Source: Candidatus Pelagibacter ubique HIMB140 (GTDB lineage: Bacteria; Pseudomonadota; Alphaproteobacteria; Pelagibacterales; Pelagibacteraceae). From it: 64,000 nt of DNA. The notes under the pieces were generated by a model. It worked only from the letters and a program-made list of their open reading frames with translations. It did no database searches and was not told where the DNA came from. The position numbers and the translations under genes were made by a program. The stretch lies in the NCBI RefSeq assembly GCF_025558165.1, contig NZ_LAMZ01000001.1:1282001-1346000 (forward strand), written 5' to 3'. Shown here piece by piece: positions 26,995 to 35,586 of this stretch (position 1 is the stretch's first letter; every line of letters starts with the position of its first letter).

Positions 26995-29148
26995 ATGGAA
27001 TATTTAAAAAAATACCCAAAGTTGTTTCAATGGATATTTTTGCTGGTTGTATTTTTTGCTCTCTGTTTTGCAATAGATGTTCCTGAAACTTATAAATTTA
27101 TAAGAGGCCAAGCAGAATTTGTAAAAGATCCTAACCAAAGTGTTTATTTTTTTCTAGGTAAAGAAGTCAGATATTATGCGTTTGATGTGTTTTGGAGATT
27201 ACCACCTTTACTTGGTTGGTTGCCTATTTGGATAAACGACTCTTTATTTTTCTTAATGAACGAGTGGATGCCAATGGAGTTTTGGAATGAAGATACTCAA
27301 GAGTTTAAAACAAGACCGCTTTTATTAGAGATTAGTAGAAATTTAACGTCTTTTATGACGTTTTTGATTGAGTTGATTAGAGAAATTTTGCTTGGTGGAT
27401 TAGAAACTATAGTAGCATTCACTAGCTGGGATTTTATTGATGCTTATCCTTGGTTAGAATTACCAGGTTTACCTTGGACTATCGTTGCAGCCGGAGCGAC
27501 AATACTTGCGTATAAACTGAGTGGTATAGGACTTGCTTTGTTTGCAGGTTTAACAATGGTCTATATTTCAATCTTTGGTCAGTGGAAACCTTCAATGCAA
27601 ACACTTTCTTTTATATTAGTAGCTGTTCCTCTATCATTTGCATTCGGTATCAGTTTAGGTATTGCTGCTTACAAAAGTAAAAGAGTTGAAAATGCTTTGT
27701 ATCCAATTCTTTTAGTGATGCAAACTATGCCTCAATATGCAGTATTAGTTCCTGCACTTGTTTTATTTGGCGTTGGTGATCATGCAGCTGTAATAATTAC
27801 AATGGTAGTTGCAGTTCCTCCAATGATTTTATTAACCATTCTTGGACTACGAGCAGTTCCTCCAGAAGTCATAGAAGCAGGAAGAATGAGTGGTTGCACA
27901 AACTGGCAGTTAATGACGAAAGTACTTATCCCAACCGCAAGAAGAGATATTTTAATTGGTGTTAACCAAGTTATTATGGTTTGTTTTTCTATGGCAGTGA
28001 TCTCTGCTTTTATTGGTGCTAAAGGATTAGGATTTAATCTATTGCTTGCTTTAAACCAACTTAACATTGGGTTAGCTCTTGAGGCAGGTTTATGTATTAG
28101 TTTGATTGCAATTCTATTAGATAAAATGTCATTAGCGTGGGCAAATCAACAACAAGATTATTTCGGCAATCTTACTTTTTTCCAAAGAAATAAAAATATT
28201 ATATTTTTTGGTGGATCAGTAGTTGTTGGAGCTATTCTTGCTTATATCGGAACATTTATTTTTAAAGATACGTTTAATTATTTATTTGAAGTTCCACACA
28301 ACAAAGGATTTTCAACAGCTGATTTTTGGAACAAGGGTGTTGATTGGATTTTTGATACATTCTTTGTTTACATAAAAGCATTTAATACATGGTTAATTAC
28401 AGAAGTGCTTCAACCAATGAGAGCTTTATATTTAAGAATGCCAGCTGTTGCCACTTTAGTATTAGCTGTAGGAGCTGGTTATCTAATTGGAGGAATTAGA
28501 TCAGCATTAGTTGTTGCTGCTTTAACTTTATTTATAGCATTAAGCCCATGGTGGGATAGAGCATTGGTTACATTGTACATGGCAACTTTTGGAGTAGTCG
28601 TTTCTTGTTTAATAGGCTTTACGGTTGGAACTTTATGTTTTCAAAACAAAAAGTCTGCAGCATTTATGTTAGGGGTTTGTGATATTTTTCAAACATTCCC
28701 ATCGTTTGTATACTTAATTCCAGTAATGATGCTATTTGGAATTACAGATACTTCAGTTTTAATTGCAGTAATTGTTTACGCAACAATTCCAGCAACCAGA
28801 TATACTATTGAAGGGTTAAGAAGTGTACCTGCTGGTTTGCATGAGGCAGCAACTATGTCTGGTGTTAATAAATTTCAAAGATTAACTAAGATTGAATTTC
28901 CATTAGCTTTCCCACATATGATGCTTGGAATAAATCAAACAATCGTATTTGCTTTATTTATGGTCATTATTGGAGCCTTTATTGGAACAGAAGATCTGGG
29001 CCAGTACATTTTAAAGGCATTGTCAGATAAAAATGGAGCTGGAATAGGTCTAACTCTAGGTATCTGTGTTGCTTTCATAGGATTGATTTTTGATAATTTA
29101 ATCAGAACTTGGGTTGAGAAAAGAAAAAAACACTTAGGCATAGCTTAG
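26995..29148 (+). CDS. tmoV: TmoV fused double permease
   Basis: A 717-residue permease made of two ProW-like cores in one chain. Each core carries its own coupling motif: VIEAGRMSGCTNWQLMTKVLIP in the first half and LHEAATMSGVNKFQRLTKIEFP in the second, each followed by a GVNQ/GINQ helix and an AFIG(A/T) segment. Additional N-terminal helices (residues about 1-190) and a central hydrophobic linker are present. Ordinary ProW is about 300-350 residues, so this is a natural fusion of the two half-channels, as expected for TmoV-type permeases. Glycerol kinase starts 4 bases after the stop. Confidence 0.88.
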   Translation: MEYLKKYPKLFQWIFLLVVFFALCFAIDVPETYKFIRGQAEFVKDPNQSVYFFLGKEVRYYAFDVFWRLPPLLGWLPIWINDSLFFLMNEWMPMEFWNEDTQEFKTRPLLLEISRNLTSFMTFLIELIREILLGGLETIVAFTSWDFIDAYPWLELPGLPWTIVAAGATILAYKLSGIGLALFAGLTMVYISIFGQWKPSMQTLSFILVAVPLSFAFGISLGIAAYKSKRVENALYPILLVMQTMPQYAVLVPALVLFGVGDHAAVIITMVVAVPPMILLTILGLRAVPPEVIEAGRMSGCTNWQLMTKVLIPTARRDILIGVNQVIMVCFSMAVISAFIGAKGLGFNLLLALNQLNIGLALEAGLCISLIAILLDKMSLAWANQQQDYFGNLTFFQRNKNIIFFGGSVVVGAILAYIGTFIFKDTFNYLFEVPHNKGFSTADFWNKGVDWIFDTFFVYIKAFNTWLITEVLQPMRALYLRMPAVATLVLAVGAGYLIGGIRSALVVAALTLFIALSPWWDRALVTLYMATFGVVVSCLIGFTVGTLCFQNKKSAAFMLGVCDIFQTFPSFVYLIPVMMLFGITDTSVLIAVIVYATIPATRYTIEGLRSVPAGLHEAATMSGVNKFQRLTKIEFPLAFPHMMLGINQTIVFALFMVIIGAFIGTEDLGQYILKALSDKNGAGIGLTLGICVAFIGLIFDNLIRTWVEKRKKHLGIA

Positions 29149-29152
29149 TCCA

Positions 29153-30631
29153 TTGAAAAAATTTATTATTTCTATTGATCAAGGTACAACATCTTCAAGA
29201 GTAATTTTATTTGACACAAAAGGTAATATTGTTTTTGTTTCACAATATGAGTTTAAACAATATTTTCCAAAAAATGGTTGGGTAGAACATAATCCAAATG
29301 AGATCTGGTCCACAACACTTAAAGCTTTAAAACAAGTAATAAATAAAGCCAAAAAATTAAAAGGTCACATACTTACAATTGGAATTACAAATCAAAGGGA
29401 AACAACAATTCTATGGAATAAAAAAACAGGAAAGCCAATTTATAATGCAATTGTATGGCAAGATAGAAGAACCCAAGATTACTGTAAATTGCTTAAGAAA
29501 AAAAATTATGAAAATCTATTTAGAAATAAAACTGGATTATTTATAGATCCATATTTTTCAGCAACAAAAATTAAATGGATTTTAGACAATGTTAAAATTT
29601 CCAAAAAACTTCTTAGTTCAAATGATTTATTGTTTGGGACTGTAGATACATTTTTAATTTGGAAATTAACAAAAGGTAAGCAGCATTTAACTGAAGCATC
29701 TAATGCAAGTCGGACAATGCTGTATAATATTAATAACAATAAATGGGACAAAGAAATTTTAAAAAAACTAAATATTCCACTTAAGATTTTACCAGAAGTC
29801 AAAAACTCAGCAGATAATTTTGGAAAAACAGATAAAAAAATTACAGGGGTTGAAATTTCAATTTCTGCAGTTCTTGGTGATCAGCAGGCTGCAGCATTTG
29901 GACAAACTTGTTTTGAAAAAGGATCTATAAAAAGCACGTATGGTACTGGTGCGTTTGTTATAATGAATACCGGTCCAAAGAAAATTAATTCAAAAAATAA
30001 ATTACTGACTACTATTTGCTATCGATTAAATAATAAAAATACTTACGCCTTAGAAGGTTCAATTTTTATAGCTGGCGCAGGAGTACAATGGTTAAGAGAT
30101 AAAGTAAAATTGATCAAAAAAGCACCTGAAACTGAAAAAATTTCAAAATCATCTAAAATTAATGACGGTGTTTTTGTTGTACCAGCTTTTAGCGGAATGG
30201 GAGCACCTTATTGGAGACCAGATGCAAGAGGAGTAATCACAGGACTAACAAGAGACAGTGATTGGAAAAGTATAGTAAGAGCAACGGTAGAGTCTGTTGG
30301 TTATCAAAGTTTTGATTTGTTTGATTCAATGAACAAGGATGGTTTGAAACCAAGAATAGTTAAGGTAGATGGTGGAATGGTTGCAAATAATTGGTTCACA
30401 CAATTTTTAGCTGACATTATTAATTTAAAAGTAGTTAGACCAAAAATATTAGAGACAACTGCTTTGGGTGTAGCTTTATTAGCTGGACTTCAAATAGGAG
30501 AATATAAATCTTTAAATCAAATCAAAAATATGTGGAAAAAAGATCGTGTTTTCTCTCCAAATATTAAAAAAACATTAAGAAACGAACTTTTGGCGGGGTG
30601 GAAACTAGCAATTAAAAAAACTTTAGCGTAA
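29153..30631 (+). CDS. glpK: Glycerol kinase
   Basis: A full-length 492-residue FGGY-family kinase with the specific glycerol kinase motifs: SIDQGTTSSR at the start, GWVEHNPNEIW, ITNQRETTILW, WQDRRT near residue 105, and FSGMGAPYWRPDARG in the second domain. It phosphorylates glycerol to sn-glycerol 3-phosphate in the cytoplasm. Translation starts at TTG, 4 bases after tmoV; the reading frame and N-terminal motif leave no better start. It precedes a GpsA-like dehydrogenase by 8 bases, giving a two-step route from glycerol to dihydroxyacetone phosphate (or lipid glycerol-phosphate). Confidence 0.93.
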   Translation: MKKFIISIDQGTTSSRVILFDTKGNIVFVSQYEFKQYFPKNGWVEHNPNEIWSTTLKALKQVINKAKKLKGHILTIGITNQRETTILWNKKTGKPIYNAIVWQDRRTQDYCKLLKKKNYENLFRNKTGLFIDPYFSATKIKWILDNVKISKKLLSSNDLLFGTVDTFLIWKLTKGKQHLTEASNASRTMLYNINNNKWDKEILKKLNIPLKILPEVKNSADNFGKTDKKITGVEISISAVLGDQQAAAFGQTCFEKGSIKSTYGTGAFVIMNTGPKKINSKNKLLTTICYRLNNKNTYALEGSIFIAGAGVQWLRDKVKLIKKAPETEKISKSSKINDGVFVVPAFSGMGAPYWRPDARGVITGLTRDSDWKSIVRATVESVGYQSFDLFDSMNKDGLKPRIVKVDGGMVANNWFTQFLADIINLKVVRPKILETTALGVALLAGLQIGEYKSLNQIKNMWKKDRVFSPNIKKTLRNELLAGWKLAIKKTLA

Positions 30632-30639
30632 TTAGTCTC

Positions 30640-31602
30640 ATGAAAAAAGTTTTAATAATAGGAGCGGGCGCAATGGGTGCTGCATTTACTTTTCCCCTTG
30701 CTGACAATAATCATAGAGTAACTTTAACCGAGCCTTACAGCAAAGATCTCTTAAATAAATTAATAACAAAAAAAAAATTTCATCCAGGATTAAAACTTAA
30801 ATTATCAAAAAAAGTTTCTATCAAAAAATTTTCATCAGAACTATTTAATGAAAAATGGGACTTAGTTGTTGTTGCAGTAAGTTCTATTGGAATTGATATG
30901 GTTAGACAGCATTTAAAAAATATAAAAAGAAAAGTTTCTATTCTCGTTTTGACCAAAGGTCTTAAATATGATCGAAATAATAAAAAAATTATTACTATGT
31001 CGGAACAACTAAGCAAAGGAAATCAAAATTTAAATATTTCAGTATTAAAAGGACCTTGTTTAGCAAAAGAATTGGCAAAAAAAATCAAAAGTTACACTGT
31101 GATAGCAAATAAGAATATTAATATCGCAAAAAACATAGGAAAATTAATCTCAACTAAATATTACAAAACAGAATATTCAAGCGATGTAAAAGGCGTTGAA
31201 TTTTCATCTGCAATTAAAAATATATATTCAATGATTATTGGATCAGGTGAAGGTGAAAATACTGCTTCAGCTTTATTTAGAAAATCATTAGATGAAATGG
31301 AATACTTAATAAAATATTTTAGAGGTAAAAAAGAAACAGTTCATGGGTTAGCTGGAGTGGGTGACTTATATGTTAGTGCAGTTGGAGGTAGAAACAGTAA
31401 AATGGGTGAATATTTAGGAAAAGGTTTTACTTTTAAAGTTGCAAAAAATAAATTTATGAAAAATGATACAGTTGAGGGCGCAGATCTTGCTAGAGAGATA
31501 GCACCCTATATATTGAAAAAAATTAATAAAAATAAAATACCACTTATGAATGTACTATTAAGTGCAATCACAAAAAATAAAAAATTAAAAGTTAACTATT
31601 AA
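30640..31602 (+). CDS. gpsA: NAD(P)-dependent glycerol-3-phosphate dehydrogenase (GpsA-like)
   Basis: A 320-residue protein with the GpsA fold: nucleotide motif IIGAGAMGAAF at the N-terminus, VLTKGLKYD, VLKGPCLAKELA, the catalytic-lysine region GVEFSSAIKNIYSM and C-terminal GLAGVGDLYVSAVGG. It interconverts glycerol 3-phosphate and dihydroxyacetone phosphate. It is somewhat divergent from housekeeping GpsA (for example EFSSAIKN rather than EIALKN), and lies directly behind glpK, which suggests a catabolic role, possibly as a second GpsA. It ends tail to tail with tmm, with no gap. Confidence 0.85.
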   Translation: MKKVLIIGAGAMGAAFTFPLADNNHRVTLTEPYSKDLLNKLITKKKFHPGLKLKLSKKVSIKKFSSELFNEKWDLVVVAVSSIGIDMVRQHLKNIKRKVSILVLTKGLKYDRNNKKIITMSEQLSKGNQNLNISVLKGPCLAKELAKKIKSYTVIANKNINIAKNIGKLISTKYYKTEYSSDVKGVEFSSAIKNIYSMIIGSGEGENTASALFRKSLDEMEYLIKYFRGKKETVHGLAGVGDLYVSAVGGRNSKMGEYLGKGFTFKVAKNKFMKNDTVEGADLAREIAPYILKKINKNKIPLMNVLLSAITKNKKLKVNY

Positions 31603-32934
31603 TTATTTATTTAAAAATGTCTTCATCGAGTCGTCCATTGCAGTTTCCCATGGAGTGTGGTGTATAGGTGCAACAGAACCTGTAACAGGTGATGAGAACG
31701 ATTTGTTTCTGTAAGTTAAGATATCTTCTACTTTATGATGTTCCCACTCTTTGAAATGTTTTCTGATTAGTTCAAAATCTATTTTTGGATAATCAGACAT
31801 ATCATGAAGTTCTTTTGTATATTCAGTTTGAAAATCAATCATTTGATCTGGGTTTTCTAATTTTTCCTCCATAGCAACCCATTTATTGATATCTTTATTG
31901 ATTTCATCAGCACTTGGCATTTTAATTTTTCCCATAATTACATCTCTTGCAAACCAAGCTTGGCAATCAAACATATTAAAAGTATGGAATTGGTCTTGCA
32001 TGCCAAGATATAAAAGTTTGTGATTATCTTGCCAGATAACTCCTTTATATAATTTTGGCGGATATAATCTGTTATGTGTTTTTAACTTTATGCTTTCATC
32101 TAAAAATGGAAAATGATGCAGGTAACCAGTACACAATATTATTGCATCTGCATCCTGTTCAGTACCATCTTTAAAAATTGCTTTTTTTCCTTCCAATCTA
32201 TCCAGATAATGAACTTCCTTCATACCTTCAGGCCATTTAAATCCCATAGGTGCATTCCGATATCCAATAGTTACACTTTTAGCTCCATATTTATTACACT
32301 GTAAAGCAACATCTTCAGCTGAATAACTACTTCCCAAAACTATCACATCTTTTCCTCTAAATTCCTCGGCATCTCTAAAATCATGTGAGTGCATTATTCT
32401 TCCTGGAAAAGAATTCATTCCTTTATATTCAGGAATGAAAGGAACTGAGAAATGACCAGTAGAAACAACTAAATAATCAAATGTATCTTTTGAAATTTCA
32501 TCTTTAACTTTGTCTTGGTAGGTTATTTCAAATTTTTCATTGCTGAAAGTTACATTTGTAACTCTTGTGTTTAGTTTTATTTTATTTTTAATTTTGCCTT
32601 TGCTTACTCTTCCAAGAATATAATCTTGCAAAACTTCTCTTGGCGGAAAAGAAGGAATTGGTTGTCCAAAATGTTCATCAAAAGAATAATCAGCAAACTC
32701 TAAACATTCTTTAGGCCCATTTGACCATAAATATCTATACATACTATTATGAACTGGATCTCCATATTGGTCACTACCTGTTCTCCAATTATAGTTCCAC
32801 AAACCTCCCCAATCTTCTTGTTTTTCAAAACAAACTATTTCAGGAATTTTTTCACCTTTATTTTCTAAGTGTTCGAATGCTCTTAACATTGATAGACCGC
32901 AGGGTCCTGCTCCAATAATTGCAATTTTGCTCAT
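31603..32934 (-). CDS. tmm: Trimethylamine monooxygenase
   Basis: A 443-residue bacterial flavin-containing monooxygenase. FAD motif GAGPCG is at residues 8-13, the FMO identifying motif runs from Phe176 to Phe186 (FPGRIMHSHDF), and the NADPH-binding motif GSSYSA is at 201-206. Length and motif wording match bacterial Tmm, which oxidises trimethylamine to TMAO using NADPH and O2. Proximity to tdm and tmoXWV supports this over a Baeyer-Villiger or other FMO role. It is convergent with gpsA and divergent from the sugar-type ABC operon (81 bases between starts). Confidence 0.9.
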   Translation of the reverse strand: MSKIAIIGAGPCGLSMLRAFEHLENKGEKIPEIVCFEKQEDWGGLWNYNWRTGSDQYGDPVHNSMYRYLWSNGPKECLEFADYSFDEHFGQPIPSFPPREVLQDYILGRVSKGKIKNKIKLNTRVTNVTFSNEKFEITYQDKVKDEISKDTFDYLVVSTGHFSVPFIPEYKGMNSFPGRIMHSHDFRDAEEFRGKDVIVLGSSYSAEDVALQCNKYGAKSVTIGYRNAPMGFKWPEGMKEVHYLDRLEGKKAIFKDGTEQDADAIILCTGYLHHFPFLDESIKLKTHNRLYPPKLYKGVIWQDNHKLLYLGMQDQFHTFNMFDCQAWFARDVIMGKIKMPSADEINKDINKWVAMEEKLENPDQMIDFQTEYTKELHDMSDYPKIDFELIRKHFKEWEHHKVEDILTYRNKSFSSPVTGSVAPIHHTPWETAMDDSMKTFLNK

Positions 32935-33015
32935 TGTGTTTTCTCCAGTTTATAAATATGCTAAATAAATATAATCAAAAATAAACTGAAAATACAATAT
33001 AAATATTAATTTAAG

Positions 33016-34092
33016 ATGGCTGAGATAAATATTTCGAACATAAATAAATCTTTTGGATCTACACATGTGATCAAAGATGTGTCTCTAGATATTAAGAGTG
33101 AATCTTTCACTGTATTAGTTGGACCAAGCGGATGTGGTAAATCAACAATGTTAAGAATGATTGCAGGCTTAGAGGAGATCAACTCAGGAACAATTTCAAT
33201 AGATGGACAAGTTGTGAATGATCTTCCTCCTAAAGAAAGAAATATCGCAATGGTATTTCAATCTTATGCATTGTATCCACACATGACTGTTTTTGATAAC
33301 ATGGCTTTTGGATTAAAGATTGAAAAAAAATCTAAAGAAGAAATTACAGAAAGAGTTATGGAGGCTGCTAAAATTCTTCAAATTGAAGAATACTTAGAGA
33401 GAAAACCAAAACAATTGTCAGGTGGACAAAGACAAAGAGTTGCAATAGGAAGAGCCATTACAAGAAAACCAAAAGTATTTTTGTTTGATGAACCTTTATC
33501 TAATTTAGATGCAGCTTTAAGAGTTCAGATGAGAGTAGAATTAGCTAAATTGCATGATCAATTAAATGCAACAATGATTTATGTTACACACGACCAAACA
33601 GAAGCAATGACACTTGCAGATGATATAGTTGTATTAGATCAAGGTATTGTTTCTCAAAAAGGATCGCCTTTAAAACTTTACAATGAACCTGAAAATTTAT
33701 TTGTAGGTGGGTTTATTGGTTCACCAAAGATGAACTTTATTAATTCTAAAGTTATAAGTTCTAATAATTCTGGAACTGAAGTTGAAATTTCAGGACAAGG
33801 AAAAATTATCGTTCCAAAAACTTCAGATAAAGTTTCACCTGGAGATAATGTAAAGATTGGTATCAGACCTGAACATATCTTAATAAATAGTGGTGAAAAA
33901 TGTTGGGAGAGTAAGGTATTTGTGATTGAAAAATTAGGTTCATCTACTTTTTTATATCTAGAAAAAGAGGGAGAGCCATTAGTAGTCCAAACTGATGGTG
34001 CTAGTAAAGTCAACGTTGGAGATAGTCTTAGTTTGGGATTTGATCTAAGCAAATGCCATTTATTCGACAGCAATAATTTAGCCTTTAAATAA
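33016..34092 (+). CDS. ugpC: Carbohydrate-type ABC transporter ATPase (UgpC/MalK-like)
   Basis: A 358-residue CUT1-family ATPase: Walker A GPSGCGKS at 36-43, signature LSGGQ at 134-138, Walker B VFLFDE at about 154-159, and a C-terminal TOBE region (about 235-358) as in MalK and UgpC. It powers the permeases encoded downstream. Such ATPases act on sugars, glycosides or glycerol-phosphate diesters, and the symbol reflects the transporter class rather than a proven substrate. It leads the rightward cluster 33016-41276. Confidence 0.88.
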   Translation: MAEINISNINKSFGSTHVIKDVSLDIKSESFTVLVGPSGCGKSTMLRMIAGLEEINSGTISIDGQVVNDLPPKERNIAMVFQSYALYPHMTVFDNMAFGLKIEKKSKEEITERVMEAAKILQIEEYLERKPKQLSGGQRQRVAIGRAITRKPKVFLFDEPLSNLDAALRVQMRVELAKLHDQLNATMIYVTHDQTEAMTLADDIVVLDQGIVSQKGSPLKLYNEPENLFVGGFIGSPKMNFINSKVISSNNSGTEVEISGQGKIIVPKTSDKVSPGDNVKIGIRPEHILINSGEKCWESKVFVIEKLGSSTFLYLEKEGEPLVVQTDGASKVNVGDSLSLGFDLSKCHLFDSNNLAFK

Positions 34093-34207
34093 AGGTTTTT
34101 TTAAAAATTCTTGAAATTAACCCATTGCAGGGATGACACTATTGCATAAGAAATTTTTTATAAAAAATATTAAGGTTTAAAAAAAAAATAATTAACAAGA
34201 GGTAATT

Positions 34208-35539
34208 ATGTTTAAAAAAACTTTAATATTATTATCTGCTGTAACATTTTTTATAAACAATGTTGCTTTTGCAGATATCAAGTTTTGGACAACTGAAACT
34301 CAACCAGCAAGAATGGCGAAGCAAGAAGATATGGCTAAAGCCTTCGAAGCAAAAACTGGTATTGCAGTTGAAGTTATTCCAATCGACGAAAAAGAACTAG
34401 GTAAAAGAGCAACAGCTGCAGCTGCAGCAGGTGATTTACCTGATGTAATTTATCATACACTACAATATGTATTGCCATGGGCTGAAGCAGGAATTTTAGA
34501 TGTTGATGCTAACAATGATGTTGTTAAAGAATTAGGTAAAAAAACTTTTGCACCTGGTGCTTTAAATATGGCTAAGCAAGGATCAAAAATTGCTGCTGTT
34601 CCAGTTGATGGTTGGACTCAAATGATCGTTTATAGAAAAGATCTTTTTGAGAAAGCTGGTTTAGAGCCACCAACTAGTTATGCAAATATCACCAAAGCAA
34701 TAGAAACACTATCTTCAAATGATATGTTTGGATTTGTTGCTGCTACAAAAACAGATGAAAACTTTATGAGTCAGGTTTTAGAACATGTATTATTGGCTAA
34801 TGGAGTTAACGTAGTTAAAAAAGGTGGTATCAAAAAACAAGGAAACAAACTTAAAAAAGCTTTAGAGTTTTACAAAACAATTGCAAAAGCTAGTCCAGAA
34901 GGAGAATTATACTGGAAGCAATCTAGAGAACTTTATTTTGCAGGTAAAACTCCAATGATTATCTGGTCTCCATTTATTATGGATGAGTTAGCGGGATTAA
35001 GAGATTCAGCTCCTCCAACAATAAATGACGATCCAACTTCAAGTGAGTTAGCATCAAAAACTGGTTTCATTACAAACTTTAGTGGACCGAACAATAAAAA
35101 AGGTGCTGCTTGGGCAGACGTAAGATACTTTGGTATAACAGCCGATGCAGATACGGATGAAGCTAAACAGTTTATCCTTTATTCAATGGATGAAGGATAT
35201 ACTTCAACTTTAGCAATTGCTCCTGAAGGGAAATTTCCTGTAAGAAGAGGTAATGCAAGTGATCCAGCTGCATATACTAAAGCTTGGTCAAAACTTCCAG
35301 TAGGAGTGGATAGAAAGGCTCCATTAACTGATCTTTATTCAGCAGATGTTATAGATAACATTGTAGCTGGTTTAGATACTGCTAGCAGATGGGGAGTTAA
35401 AGAAGGTGAACTTTCTAGAGCTTCTAAAGTTATCAATTCTCAATTCATTAATAGAATAACAAGATTATATATTGATGATCAAATTGATGTTGATGAGGCA
35501 GTTGATATGATCAATACTGCATTAGCACAGTTCAATTAA
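34208..35539 (+). CDS. Extracellular solute-binding protein, sugar/UgpB class
   Basis: A 443-residue periplasmic binding protein of the family 1 (MalE/UgpB-like) type. The signal peptide is MFKKTLILLSAVTFFINN with cleavage near VAFA/DIKF. The mature protein begins IKFWTTETQPARMAKQ and contains VPVDGWTQMIVYRKDLFEKAGLEPPTS, characteristic of the family. A GAGGT ribosome site precedes the ATG. It follows a 115-base spacer and is followed by a strong hairpin. Substrate is unknown; the linked GH63-like hydrolase suggests a glycoside. Confidence 0.88.
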   Translation: MFKKTLILLSAVTFFINNVAFADIKFWTTETQPARMAKQEDMAKAFEAKTGIAVEVIPIDEKELGKRATAAAAAGDLPDVIYHTLQYVLPWAEAGILDVDANNDVVKELGKKTFAPGALNMAKQGSKIAAVPVDGWTQMIVYRKDLFEKAGLEPPTSYANITKAIETLSSNDMFGFVAATKTDENFMSQVLEHVLLANGVNVVKKGGIKKQGNKLKKALEFYKTIAKASPEGELYWKQSRELYFAGKTPMIIWSPFIMDELAGLRDSAPPTINDDPTSSELASKTGFITNFSGPNNKKGAAWADVRYFGITADADTDEAKQFILYSMDEGYTSTLAIAPEGKFPVRRGNASDPAAYTKAWSKLPVGVDRKAPLTDLYSADVIDNIVAGLDTASRWGVKEGELSRASKVINSQFINRITRLYIDDQIDVDEAVDMINTALAQFN

Positions 35540-35551
35540 TTTTAATTTTAT

Positions 35552-35586
35552 AAAAAAGCGGATAATATTAATTATCCGCTTTTTTT
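35552..35586 (+). terminator. Terminator-like hairpin abutting the permease start codon
   Basis: GCGGATAAT at 35558-35566 pairs perfectly with 35571-35579 around ATTA; A-rich and T-rich flanks (seven T residues, 35580-35586) extend the stem and give a classic intrinsic terminator. The T tract ends exactly at the ATG of the next gene at 35587, so the hairpin occupies the place of a ribosome-binding site. It probably limits permease expression relative to the binding protein. Confidence 0.88.
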
